Assembly (NCBI GenBank): GCA_900550195.1
Contig: URRB01000017.1
Span: 1 to 57,493, forward strand
DNA length: 57,493 nucleotides
DNA from: an uncultured Collinsella sp.
GTDB lineage: Bacteria > Actinomycetota > Coriobacteriia > Coriobacteriales > Coriobacteriaceae
Reading direction: 5' to 3'
Below the pieces are notes generated by a model. It did no database searches. It saw only the letters and a list, made by a program, of their open reading frames with translations, and was not told the DNA's origin. The translations under genes and the position numbers were made by a program. Position 1 is the first letter of the stretch; every line of letters starts with the position of its first letter. Below are positions 18,301 through 25,818 of this stretch, one piece after another.

Positions 18301-19754
18301 TCCTCAACGGCTATTCCGAGGTTTTTGGCAAAACCCTCGAGGAACGAGCCGCAGCCCGCAGAGCACGCCTCGTTGACGACGATATCGGTCAGCACGCCGT
18401 GGTTGAGCCAGATGGCCTTCATATCCTGTCCGCCGATGTCGAGCACGAAGGTCGCAGCGGGAACGCATGCGCACGCGGCGCGGGCGTGCGCGACCGTCTC
18501 GACCGTATGGTAGTCGGCGTGGAACGCGCGCGCGAAAAGCTCCTCGCCGTATCCCGTGGTGCCCACGGCATCGATCGCAAGCGTGACTCCCGCTGTCTCC
18601 CAGCGGTTCTTCAAGCTGACAAGACCCTGTTGGGCGACGTCGAGCGGTCTGCCGTTATTAGACGCGTAGAACGAATCGACAAGCTCACCCGCCTCATCGA
18701 CCAGGGCGAACTTGGTCGTCGTGCTCCCCGAATCGATACCGAGCGCCACACGCACCGTCTCTCCGGGCGCATACGCATCCGGACCCTTTGCCGGCGTCTC
18801 TTTGCCATGGCGTGCCGTAAAATCCGCCTGCTCGGCAGGTGTGGCAAAAAAGGGCTGGGCAAGACGTCCCTCCCCGCTTGCGGGCGCGACCGTCTCGAGC
18901 TTATCCAGCCGGACAAAAGCGTCGGGAAGGTCGATCGGTTGGGACGATGCGAACATGTCGGTCAGCGACAGGGCGGCACCGCGCGCGACCATGATCTGCG
19001 GATCGCGCGGGACGATAACCTGATCGTCCGATAGATTCAGTTGCTCCCGGAACACGCGGACCAGTGTGGGGTTGTAGGCGAGCGTACCGCCCTCGAAGAT
19101 TACCGGCGGCTCGATGTCGATACCCTGGGCCAGACCGCCGATCGTTTGGCGGGCGACCGCGTGAAGCGCCGAAAGCGCCAGGTCGGTGGTAGGAATGCCC
19201 TCGTTGAGCAGCGGCTGGATATCGGTCTTTGCGTACACGCCGCAGCGGCCCGAGACCTCGTGGACGGTCGTTCCCCGGCTTGCGAGCTGCTCGAACTCGC
19301 CCGATTCGGTGCCGACCCCCATGAGCTTTGCCATCTCGTCGATAAATGCACCGGTACCGCCTGCGCACGAGCCGTTCATGCGCATGTCGGCAACCTCGAT
19401 GTCTCCCTTATCGTTGGTGCGGAAGAAGATCATCTTGGCGTCTTGGCCGCCCAGCTCGATGGCGCAGCGCGTCTGCGGATAGAACCTGCTGATCGCGAGC
19501 GCGTTGGCGACCACCTCCTGAACGTACGAGGCGCCCAGCGCGGTCGCGATATCGCGCGCACCCGAGCCGGTCACCGCAACGCGCAGTGACTCATGGGGAA
19601 AGCGCTCGGCGAGCTCGCCGAGCATGGCGCGCACGCTCGCTGTCTGACACGCCCCGTGGCGGCGATATCCCCACCACGCCTCGGTCATATCCTCGTGCAT
19701 CGCGTAAACTTTGGTCGTCGTCGACCCTACGTCCAGTCCTACTAGCAACGCCAT
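15315..19754 (-). CDS. Large fused 2-hydroxyacyl-CoA dehydratase activase-type protein (BcrAD/BadFG x2 + DUF2229 + C-terminal domain)
   Basis: 1479 residues. Two ASKHA-type activase domains: the first about 1-275 (GLDVGSTTTKVY, ELGGQDAKM, NGSCAGGTGAF, IFEGGTL), the second about 335-600 (GIDSGSTTTKF, DIGGQDMKA, NEACSAGCGSF). Their cysteines match those that hold the [4Fe-4S] cluster between activase subunits. A Cys-rich segment (CRRCNNRC, residues 630-640) precedes a DUF2229-type region (CGGRDVTIGIPRVL, TVCFPAKL) and a long C-terminal part resembling dehydratase subunits (SRPYHNDPLVNHG, CFPAQIVIGE). Activases pump a low-potential electron into radical dehydratases with ATP. No separate dehydratase subunits are adjacent, so the partner and substrate are unknown. 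The stop overlaps the tetR start. Confidence 0.9.
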   Translation of the reverse strand: MALLVGLDVGSTTTKVYAMHEDMTEAWWGYRRHGACQTASVRAMLGELAERFPHESLRVAVTGSGARDIATALGASYVQEVVANALAISRFYPQTRCAIELGGQDAKMIFFRTNDKGDIEVADMRMNGSCAGGTGAFIDEMAKLMGVGTESGEFEQLASRGTTVHEVSGRCGVYAKTDIQPLLNEGIPTTDLALSALHAVARQTIGGLAQGIDIEPPVIFEGGTLAYNPTLVRVFREQLNLSDDQVIVPRDPQIMVARGAALSLTDMFASSQPIDLPDAFVRLDKLETVAPASGEGRLAQPFFATPAEQADFTARHGKETPAKGPDAYAPGETVRVALGIDSGSTTTKFALVDEAGELVDSFYASNNGRPLDVAQQGLVSLKNRWETAGVTLAIDAVGTTGYGEELFARAFHADYHTVETVAHARAACACVPAATFVLDIGGQDMKAIWLNHGVLTDIVVNEACSAGCGSFLEGFAKNLGIAVEDIATEAFSSKAPAVLGSRCTVFMNSSVVSEQRRGKGPGDIMAGLCRSIIENVFTKVIRVSNLNRLGDKVVVQGGTFRNDAVLRAFEQYLGKPVTRAPHPGLMGAIGIALLAREECRKGDAGTSFIGLDAVERFEHREFGGVTCRRCNNRCQRAVVAFGDGSLYVTGNRCPRGGAISWDELVRKVPAAEELRPQGACEAQAPGTGRDRTAAAPNLFVDREKLLFESYPTVLVCGGRDVTIGIPRVLEFWDTMPFWSTFFSTLGFKVRVSGRSTKAMYERGLAHVTSDTVCFPAKLVHGHIRNLVDAGVDRIFMPIITTVPTENTASTSEWMCAVVKGYPYVMRNSDNPEERFGVPFDTPLFHWYDEGDRNRQLKAWCKETFDIDADLVAKATEQADRAQQTFENQLQLRGRQVLENLREDGGYAVVIASRPYHNDPLVNHGLPKLFSERGIPVLTPDAVPGVCNVDLSNSRIDIVNNYHARMLSCAVIVASTSELELVQMGSFGCGHDAYLTDEIARMMGEMGSKVPMMIKLDESDVAGPMGIRVRSFIESVNRRRAEERAEGARVHAVHPLDDPYKVKYTKRDRHDKIALVPNTSHAFCRLMTAAMRNQGVRAEALDIGREDAIRLGKRYVHNDICFPAQIVIGEALAALESGKYDPHDVAVVTGKYIGDCRLTHYMPLLRRALDDAGYDYVPVLTNDDVDAHNAHPGFKLGLGPSIQIAYGLPMIDALEAMLRRIRPYELEKGAADAAFDRALDEVIEGMERSGLRGQATGFKRALAIMDAVPYDRSNPHPTVLIVGEYLLNFHLGANHEIERYLEDNGLEVIEARMTDVIRKTYFYKHAQSREFHVDLSLPEKAWYATADNLFELAHDRCDRLGAASPLYEPPTRMPELVRASDKILHHTFDAGEGVLIPAEILEHAKRGCRNFVILQPFGCLPNHVVGRGLIHALKEQYPTAQFLPLDYDPDVSFANVENRLQMLIMNAKAQGCGEAHGETA

Positions 19755-19803
19755 AATGCTCCGTCTCTCGCATTTTTCCCGCTAGAGATATACCACTCTA
19801 CGT

Positions 19804-19824
19804 AATACAACAGACTGTTGTATT
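19804..19824 (-). promoter_or_regulatory. Putative TetR operator upstream of the activase-tetR operon
   Basis: AATACAACA-GAC-TGTTGTATT is a perfect 9-bp palindrome with a 3-base centre, typical in size and form of TetR operators. It lies about 50 bases upstream of the activase start, with TATATC nearer the gene as a possible -10 element. Confidence 0.7.
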
Positions 19825-19836
19825 TAAACTCCGTAT

Positions 19837-19869
19837 AAAAAGCGGCTGCCGAAACGCTTCAGCAGCCGC
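19837..19869 (-). terminator. Terminator of the DUF2798 gene
   Basis: On the minus strand an 8-bp stem (GCGGCTGC/GCAGCCGC) is followed by TTTTTAT, a standard intrinsic terminator. It lies about 165 bases past the gene's stop. Confidence 0.75.
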
Positions 19870-20035
19870 CGAATGCACCAACAGATTGTTCTGCGCACTA
19901 GCACGTCGGGCAACGGAGCAGCACGGGCCCTCCGGTCATGCGCACCGCTCACGCCCGCGATGTCGCCGAGAGAGCTATCCACGCTTTGGGCTCCAACCAA
20001 GCAAGTCGCCCGCGCTCAGCAGATCCCTAAGCGAG

Positions 20036-20593
20036 CTACTCGCACTCAGGAGCCATAGCCTGCTCCAAGAGCTCGGCATGCTCCTCCTCGAAAACCGTCC
20101 CCACAGGGAAGGCGCGACGGAAGACGAAGCGGGAAATCGGACCGGCTACCAAAAGGTTCCACGGCAGCGCCATCACAAAATTATGCGGGATGTTGATCAT
20201 CCAGATCGCGGGCACGGAATACAGGTTCGCAAGGATGCCGCCGGGCATGTGCGTCAGACCCTCACAGGCACCGTACAGCGACATGATGATGACCATGGGA
20301 ACGACCATGCAGGAGCTGACGGCGAGCGTCATGGCAAGCGGCGAACTCTTGCCCGGCGTGACCAGGAATTTAAAGGCGAAACCCTTGGCAAGGGGGCTGG
20401 CAACAAACCAGTCGCAGCACATGGCAAAAATGTAGGCAACGGGGAAGCCGAGCCACGCGGCGGCAACAACCTCGCCGTTGATGGCCCCATGCTGCAGGGC
20501 AACGTTGTAGATGCTCATCCAGAGCACAATGCAAAAGCACATGATAAAGGTGAACAGCAGGCTCTCTCGTTTGTTGATAGGCATAAAGGGCAT
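20036..20593 (-). CDS. DUF2798 family membrane protein (double-domain)
   Basis: 185 residues with about four membrane segments arranged as two similar halves (FTFIMCFCIVLWMSIYN and LAVSSCMVVPMVIIMSLYG begin the pairs), each resembling the short DUF2798 unit. The family has no assigned function, and I will not assign one. The start at 20593 is preceded by AGAAAGGAC. A strong hairpin with a T run stands 41 bases upstream of the start, so expression may depend on reading through it. Confidence 0.75.
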   Translation of the reverse strand: MPFMPINKRESLLFTFIMCFCIVLWMSIYNVALQHGAINGEVVAAAWLGFPVAYIFAMCCDWFVASPLAKGFAFKFLVTPGKSSPLAMTLAVSSCMVVPMVIIMSLYGACEGLTHMPGGILANLYSVPAIWMINIPHNFVMALPWNLLVAGPISRFVFRRAFPVGTVFEEEHAELLEQAMAPECE

Positions 20594-20628
20594 TGTCCTT
20601 TCTGTGTTACGCCGCGGCACCACGCAAC

Positions 20629-20678
20629 AAAAACGGGCGGGCAAGATGGAGCTGTTGGGACTTCATCTCGCCCGCCCG
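20629..20678 (-). terminator. Leader hairpin/terminator before the DUF2798 gene
   Basis: On the minus strand 15-base arms (one mismatch; CGGGCGGGC/GCCCGCCCG core) are followed by TTTTTG. It could end thrE transcripts, but only about 40 bases separate it from the DUF2798 start, too little for a separate promoter plus leader. An attenuator role is therefore possible. Confidence 0.6.
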
Positions 20679-20780
20679 TGGTACGTGCGTCTGCGACTAC
20701 TTATGTGGTGGAACTACCCTAACACGAACGGCGCGCGCTTCGTAAGCGTTGAGTTTATGGAGATGCAGGGCACCAATAAT

Positions 20781-20907
20781 CCCCCCCCCCGACCCCATAA
20801 GTTGCGGTGGAATACGGACTGTTTTGACCCTTTAAGCAGCAATTCAGTCCCTATTTCACCGCAACTCATTGGGGGTGCAAAGTAACCTGTCCCCTTTGCA
20901 CCAATTA
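20781..20907. repeat. Mosaic of palindromic repeats after thrE, with a C10 tract
   Basis: Three things are packed here: a run of ten C (20781-20790); a nested hairpin with 21-base arms matching at 19 positions (20801-20821 / 20845-20865); and, directly after the thrE stop, a perfect 9-bp stem GGTGCAAAG/CTTTGCACC (20874-20902) whose loop carries GGGACAGGTT on the minus strand. The last shares its core with elements at 28512-28558 and 54816-54861. No convincing gene lies in 20594-20904. Confidence 0.65.
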
Positions 20908-22473
20908 GCTGGTGTGGCGCCAGCGAGGGTCGGTGAGTGTACGTGCCACACCCAGACCAACGGGCAAAAACGCCACGATGAGCACTGCACGCACAAACCA
21001 ACCGAGCATATTGACTGTGTCGAAGGTGCACATGTAATACATCGAGCGATACAGATACAAACCCGGCACCATAATGACAATCGAAGGCACCGTGAGAGCG
21101 ATACGCGGGTAGGTGAGCTTGACTTCGGCCAAGCTTGCCAGCAGACCCGATACCAGCGCGCCGATAAACGCTGCCGCCTCGGGAGGCATTCCCGTGCTGA
21201 GGCCCAGGAAGGGAATCATCGTCGGCGCATCGACGAGCGTAAGGCGCAGGGTATTGGAAACGGCGCCGATCAACCCAGCTGCCGCGGCCATCTTTACCGG
21301 GCTGTTGAACATCACCGAGAAGCCGAATACGCCAACGAAGCTCATCACCACGCGCAGGAGCGTAAGGGCAAGCGGCGAAAGGCCCAGTGGGGCAAAGTCG
21401 TCCGGCGCCAGGCCAACACACTCGGCAACCATCCAACCTACGAGGGTCGCCATCACAATAATCGACACAGCATACGAAAGACGTTCAATGCCGCTTCGCA
21501 TATCGAGCTTAGCGATGTCGAGGCCTGCCGTAATGAGGGGAAAGCCGGGAATCACAAAGAGCATGGCGCCGATATAGCCTTCTTGGTGCGACATTGCCCC
21601 CGGTATGACCTGGCCAAGGCCGAGCAATGCCAGCAGATACGAAACGCAAGCGAGCGCAACACCAGTCGTCAGCGCGCTAAACTGGCCAAGACCCTGCTTG
21701 AGAATATGGGAGCGAGCAAAGTTACCGACACCAGCGCCTACGAATGCGCAGGCCATCTCGATAGGGCCGCCGCCGAGCAAGAAGACGAAGGCGCCGCAAG
21801 CACAGGCTGCCGCAAGGCCCTGTTGCCAGGAAGCGTAATCGGGCTTCGAGCTCTCAACGGTCTTGAGCATCTCGTGGTATTCGTGCACGGTAAACCGGCG
21901 CCCATACGTCTCGATTTCCTTTAAGAAGCTCTCCATCATCCAAATGCGATGGGTATTGACTCCCGTTGTGGGCAGGCTGACAACCTCGTTAAAGCAGTGG
22001 CCATCTTCGATGCAGGTGCACTCAAACGACAGAAGACTCAGGTCGACGTGAATCGTGACGCCGAGCACAGCGGCAACACGATTCATGGTATCGCGCACGC
22101 GCCAGGCACCCGTTCCGCTTGCCAGCATAAGCATGCCGGTGCGGCAGATGATGGATGACTTATCGGTGAGCGGCGCATCGACGGCAAGCTCATCGCCTGC
22201 CGTCACGATCTGGCGCCAGTCAGTTTTCATATGGAGCGCGCCGGCACGAACGCCGTGGTGCATGGGGGCTCTCGAAAGCAGCGAGTCAAGGCGCGAAGGC
22301 TGTGGGGGCTCCACTGATTCACCCTCAACCTCATCAGCCTCTTCATCGACCAGATCAAAGGAATCAAGCGGCGCTGGCTCGCGACGGTCGATCAGCTCCT
22401 CGTCCTCATCATCAAAGTAATTGAACTGATCGAGCATGTCCTCTTCGATTGCACGCTCGCTCGCGTCGTCCAT
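20905..22473 (-). CDS. Threonine/serine exporter (ThrE family), fused ThrE-ThrE2 type
   Basis: 522 residues. A strongly acidic N-terminus (first 70 residues, DDEDEELIDRREP and on) precedes the soluble ThrE domain (SGTGAWRVRDTMNRVA, residues about 130-150) and about ten membrane segments from residue 220 on. In this length class the N-terminal ThrE and C-terminal ThrB/YjjB-like membrane parts are in one chain. ThrE exports threonine and serine using the proton gradient in Corynebacterium. The start at 22473 follows GGAAGGGAG; the frame extends 15 codons further without a ribosome site. Confidence 0.88.
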   Translation of the reverse strand: MDDASERAIEEDMLDQFNYFDDEDEELIDRREPAPLDSFDLVDEEADEVEGESVEPPQPSRLDSLLSRAPMHHGVRAGALHMKTDWRQIVTAGDELAVDAPLTDKSSIICRTGMLMLASGTGAWRVRDTMNRVAAVLGVTIHVDLSLLSFECTCIEDGHCFNEVVSLPTTGVNTHRIWMMESFLKEIETYGRRFTVHEYHEMLKTVESSKPDYASWQQGLAAACACGAFVFLLGGGPIEMACAFVGAGVGNFARSHILKQGLGQFSALTTGVALACVSYLLALLGLGQVIPGAMSHQEGYIGAMLFVIPGFPLITAGLDIAKLDMRSGIERLSYAVSIIVMATLVGWMVAECVGLAPDDFAPLGLSPLALTLLRVVMSFVGVFGFSVMFNSPVKMAAAAGLIGAVSNTLRLTLVDAPTMIPFLGLSTGMPPEAAAFIGALVSGLLASLAEVKLTYPRIALTVPSIVIMVPGLYLYRSMYYMCTFDTVNMLGWFVRAVLIVAFLPVGLGVARTLTDPRWRHTS

Positions 22474-22695
22474 ATAGACGCTCCCTTCCTGCCGACTAAC
22501 CCCCATCCTAGGCAGCAACGGCTAAAGGAAACATAAAAGAGACGACTGTCATGCGAGCCATGTGGGCAATATCCGTTGGGTAGTCGTTTAAGAACGTCCC
22601 CAATGACTACATCGATGTTCTAAGTGTCAACCAAGTCAACGCCGCAGATAGAGGACGGACAGCGAGCGACGTCCAGAGCGAACAAGTTGGCATGA

Positions 22696-22736
22696 AAAAG
22701 GCAAGGCATAGACCTTCTGGTCATGCCTTGCCTTTT
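22696..22736 (-). terminator. lysS terminator
   Basis: Perfect 14-bp arms (AAAAGGCAAGGCAT and complement) with a 13-base loop; the minus strand ends in TTTTTC. It lies 74 bases after the lysS stop, and nothing gene-like is seen between 22520 and 22690. Confidence 0.8.
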
Positions 22737-22777
22737 GAATGACAAATTGTCGCTCTGGGCGGCGCGCAGCGTCGAGC

Positions 22778-22807
22778 GGTTACGGCGTTTGGTAAAACGC
22801 CGTAACC
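22778..22807 (-). repeat. Hairpin with UACC loop directly after the lysS stop
   Basis: A perfect 13-bp stem (GGTTACGGCGTTT and complement) closes a 4-base loop, GGTA on plus and TACC on minus, beginning 2 bases after the lysS stop. No T run follows. A near twin lies after dtd (27296-27323). Confidence 0.7.
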
Positions 22808-22809
22808 CC

Positions 22810-24774
22810 CTAGTACATCTTTGCGCCGGCGGGGATGGAGGCGTCGAGCTGGATCAGGTTGAGACGCTCCTCGCCCTCCTCCTCGTGGACAGCGCTGATC
22901 AGCATGCCGCAGCTGGGAATACCCATCATCTTGCGCGGAGGCAGGTTGGTGATGGCGAGCAAGGTCTTGCCGACCAGGTCCTCGGGCTCGTAATAAGCGT
23001 GAATACCGGAGAGGATAGTGCGGTCGGTACCGGTACCGTCGTCGAGCGTAAAGTTCAGCAGCTTCTTGGACTTCTTGACGGCCTCGCATGCCTTGACCTT
23101 CACAGCGCGGAAATCGCTCTTGGAGAAGGTATCAAAGTCGACGAACTCCTCAAACAGCGGCTCAACGGCGATCTTGGAGTAATCGAGCGTGGGCTTAAGC
23201 GACGTAACGAATGGGCTCGCGGCGTTGCCGGCCTCGGCAGCCTTGGCGGCAGCGGCACCGGACTGGAAACCCTTCTCGGGCTTCATGTGCGGGAACAGCA
23301 GGACGTCGCGGATAGAAGCCTGGTTAGTAAGCAGCATGACCACGCGGTCGATACCAATGCCAATGCCGCCCGCGGGAGGCATACCGTACTCGAGGGCGCG
23401 CACGTAGTCCTCGTCATACTCCATAGCCTCATCGTCGCCGCCGGCCTTCTCGGCCATCTGGGCAGCAAAGCGCTCAGCCTGGTCGACCGGGTCGTTGAGC
23501 TCGGAGAATGCGTTGGCGTACTCGTGGCCGGCGATGACCAGCTCAAAGCGGTGGGTCAAACGCGGGTCGTCCTCAAAACGCTTGGCGAGCGGGCTGACCT
23601 CGATGGGGTAATCGCACACGAACGTGGGGTTGACGATGGTGTCCTCGCCCAGCTCATCGTAAATCTCGGCGATGATCTTGCCGGCAGTCCACTCGGGCTT
23701 GATCTCCAGGCCCTTCTCGCGCGCGGCGGCAGCAAGCTCCTCGACCGGCGTGTCGATGGTGACCTGCTTGCCGAGCACGTCGGAGACGATGTCGGTCATG
23801 GGACGGCTGGCCCACTCACCAGAAAGGTCGATGGTCTGGCCCTGGTACTCGATGACCTCGGGGTTGCCGATGGCCTTGTTGGCAGCCTTGATGACACCTT
23901 GGGCGAGTGCCTTCATGCCCTCGAGGTCGGAGAAGGCACGGTAGGCCTCCATCGTGGTGAACTCGGGGTTGTGGGTAAGGTCCATGCCCTCGTTACGGAA
24001 GATGCGGCCGATCTCGAACACGCGCTCAAAACCACCGACGATGCAGCGCTTGAGGTGCAGCTCGGTGGCAATACGCAGGTAGCACTCCTGATCGAGCGCG
24101 TTGAAGTGGGTAATGAACGGCTTGGCAGTAGCGCCGCCTTGGATGGTCTGCAGGATGGGGGTCTCGACCTCCATGTAGCCGTCGGACTCCATAAAGCGAC
24201 GGAAGGTGGAGAGAATCTGCGAACGCTTACGGAAGGTCTCGCGAACGTCGTCGTTGGCGATCAGGTCGACATAGCGCTGGCGATAGCGGGTCTCCTTATC
24301 GGAAAGACCGTGGAACTTCTCGGGCAGCGGACGAACGGCCTTGGCAAGCAGAGTCGCGCTCTTAGGGGCAACGGAAAGCTGGCCACGCTGGGTGCGCACG
24401 ACCACGCCGGTCACGCCCAGGATGTCGCCCAGGTCGAGGGCCTTGAGCGTACTCCAGGCAGCCTCGTCCATGTCGTTGATGCGGCAGAACAGCTGAATCT
24501 CGGCAGTCGCATCGCGCACGACGATGAACATGATCTTGCCCTGACCGCGCTTGGCGACCACACGGCCAGCGATCTTCACGACGTCCTCGGTGTCCTCGCC
24601 ATCGGCAAGCTCGGCGTACTTAGCCTCGATATCGGCGACGTAGTCCTCAAGCTCAGAGTGCTCAGGATAGGGGTTCTGGCCCGCCTCGAACAGGGCGGCG
24701 CGCTTGGCCAGGCGGGTGGCGCGCTCGTCGTTGAGCGTCGATGCCTGATCGGCGGCGTTCTGGTTCTCTGCCAT
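22810..24774 (-). CDS. lysS: Lysyl-tRNA synthetase (class II) with C-terminal EMAP-II/Trbp111-type tRNA-binding domain
   Basis: 654 residues, about 110 to 150 longer than usual LysRS. An OB-fold anticodon domain (about 60-165; KIAGRVVAKR) is followed by the class II core with motif 2 (FEIGRIFRNEGMD) and motif 3 (GGIGIGIDRVVM, near residue 480). From about 548 a second module begins (FRAVKVKACEAV, ITNLPPRKMMGIPSCGMLIS) that matches the tRNA-binding domain of MetRS C-termini, Trbp111 and EMAP II. A short Ala-rich linker joins them. It charges tRNA-Lys; the extra domain should strengthen tRNA binding. It follows greA on the same strand with a terminator between. Confidence 0.95.
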   Translation of the reverse strand: MAENQNAADQASTLNDERATRLAKRAALFEAGQNPYPEHSELEDYVADIEAKYAELADGEDTEDVVKIAGRVVAKRGQGKIMFIVVRDATAEIQLFCRINDMDEAAWSTLKALDLGDILGVTGVVVRTQRGQLSVAPKSATLLAKAVRPLPEKFHGLSDKETRYRQRYVDLIANDDVRETFRKRSQILSTFRRFMESDGYMEVETPILQTIQGGATAKPFITHFNALDQECYLRIATELHLKRCIVGGFERVFEIGRIFRNEGMDLTHNPEFTTMEAYRAFSDLEGMKALAQGVIKAANKAIGNPEVIEYQGQTIDLSGEWASRPMTDIVSDVLGKQVTIDTPVEELAAAAREKGLEIKPEWTAGKIIAEIYDELGEDTIVNPTFVCDYPIEVSPLAKRFEDDPRLTHRFELVIAGHEYANAFSELNDPVDQAERFAAQMAEKAGGDDEAMEYDEDYVRALEYGMPPAGGIGIGIDRVVMLLTNQASIRDVLLFPHMKPEKGFQSGAAAAKAAEAGNAASPFVTSLKPTLDYSKIAVEPLFEEFVDFDTFSKSDFRAVKVKACEAVKKSKKLLNFTLDDGTGTDRTILSGIHAYYEPEDLVGKTLLAITNLPPRKMMGIPSCGMLISAVHEEEGEERLNLIQLDASIPAGAKMY

Positions 24775-24791
24775 AAGTTAGCTCCTCAAAC

Positions 24792-24825
24792 TAAAACGCT
24801 CCCCAGGATTCGGTCCCAGGGAGCG
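24792..24825 (-). terminator. greA terminator
   Basis: Stem CGCTCCC/GGGAGCG followed on the minus strand by TTTTAG, 29 bases after the greA stop and within the short gap before lysS. Some read-through to lysS is possible. Confidence 0.65.
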
Positions 24826-24853
24826 AAAACATACCTTTACGCGGGACCGTGGT

Positions 24854-25324
24854 CTAGCGTGCGATCTTGGCGATGGTGTAGACGCGAGTCTTGCCGGAAG
24901 GCGTAACGACCTCGACGGAGTCGCCCTCGCCGTGACCAATGATGGCGTGACCGACCGGAGACTCGTTGGAAATCTTGTGCTGGAGCGAGTTGGTCTCGGT
25001 GGTACCGACGAGCGTGACTTCCATGACCTCGCCGTTGGGATCAATCAGCGAAACGGTGGAACCGATGGAGACGGTCAGGTCGCCCGTGGTGGCAGCAACC
25101 TGAGCGTTGGCGAGGATGGCCTGGATCTCGGCAATACGAGCGGCGTTCTGGGCCTGCTTGTCCTTAGCGGCGTCGTACTCGGAGTTCTCCGAAAGGTCGC
25201 CGAACGCGCGGGCTTCCTTGATGTCCTCGACGATCTCCTTGGCGTAATCGCCCTCACGCCAAGCGAGCTCCTCGACGAGCTTCTGGCGGCCCTCAGCGGT
25301 CAGTACGATCTGGCTTGCGTCCAT
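24854..25324 (-). CDS. greA: Transcription elongation factor GreA
   Basis: 156 residues. GreA stimulates RNA polymerase to cleave backtracked RNA. The N-terminal coiled coil (residues 1-75) ends in the finger loop GDLSENSEYDAAK with the acidic tip residues, and the C-terminal FKBP-like domain has ISNESPVGHAIIGHGEGD. I start at MDASQIVLT (25324), behind GGGGAGATAT, 10 codons inside the open frame. Confidence 0.97.
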   Translation of the reverse strand: MDASQIVLTAEGRQKLVEELAWREGDYAKEIVEDIKEARAFGDLSENSEYDAAKDKQAQNAARIAEIQAILANAQVAATTGDLTVSIGSTVSLIDPNGEVMEVTLVGTTETNSLQHKISNESPVGHAIIGHGEGDSVEVVTPSGKTRVYTIAKIAR

Positions 25325-25371
25325 ACGGATATCTCCCCAACTCTGATCAAACAATCAACTGTCAACAAAAC

Positions 25372-25405
25372 GAAAAAGACCGGCTAGCCTGCGGGCAAGC
25401 CGGTC
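25372..25405 (-). terminator. tatA terminator
   Basis: Stem GACCGGCT/AGCCGGTC with T5 after it on the minus strand, about 25 bases past the tatA stop. Confidence 0.8.
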
Positions 25406-25430
25406 AGGTGCTCACCCCAAAGGGATGGGA

Positions 25431-25706
25431 CTACTCTGCGTCCGCGTCGCTGTCCTCTGCCTGCTTCTTCTTGGCAGCAGCGAGCTTGGCCTCGAGCTCA
25501 GCGATCTCCTTGTCCTCCTCGGACTGCTCGACCACGACCTCCTCGGCCTGCTTGGTCTCGGCCTTATCGTCGCCCTCCATACCCTCGCGGATATTCTTGA
25601 CGGTAGAGCCGAGGGACTTGCCGAGCTTCGGCAGGTTCTTGGGCCCGAAGATAATCAGGACAACGACGAGAATAATGATGAGCTCAGGAGCCCTCAGTCC
25701 AAACAT
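25431..25706 (-). CDS. tatA: Sec-independent protein translocase TatA/TatB-type subunit
   Basis: 91 residues: one N-terminal membrane helix (LIIILVVVLIIF), the hinge FGPKNLPKLGKSLG, then an amphipathic helix and an acidic, coiled-coil-like tail (about residues 45-91). It forms or primes the twin-arginine translocation pore for folded proteins. The short helix and hinge fit TatA better than TatB. The start at 25706 follows GGAGGTCTAC; the longer frame runs through the tRNA-Pro region and is not real. tatC is not in the window. Confidence 0.92.
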   Translation of the reverse strand: MFGLRAPELIIILVVVLIIFGPKNLPKLGKSLGSTVKNIREGMEGDDKAETKQAEEVVVEQSEEDKEIAELEAKLAAAKKKQAEDSDADAE

Positions 25707-25742
25707 GTAGACCTCCACAATACAGCGAGACAAGCTCGAATG

Positions 25743-25771
25743 AGTATACCGCGGGTATCGCGGTATCACAA
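25743..25771 (-). promoter_or_regulatory. tatA promoter with inverted repeat in the spacer
   Basis: TTGTGA and TATACT are 17 bases apart, 36 bases upstream of the tatA start. An 8-bp perfect inverted repeat, ATACCGCG-N5-CGCGGTAT, fills the spacer and runs into the -10 box, the position of a repressor site. Confidence 0.7.
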
Positions 25772-25779
25772 CACTAGCT

Positions 25780-25807
25780 AAAAAAAGGGACCGCAAGAAG
25801 CGGTCCC
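25780..25807 (-). terminator. tRNA-Pro terminator
   Basis: Stem GGGACCGC/GCGGTCCC followed by seven T on the minus strand, directly after the tRNA. Confidence 0.88.
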
Positions 25808-25818
25808 TCCTCATGCTC

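Noticed and set aside
20714..21436. 240-codon minus-strand open frame ending near the C10 tract
   Set aside because: Overlaps thrE in another frame and runs through the palindromic repeats; no ribosome site or family features.
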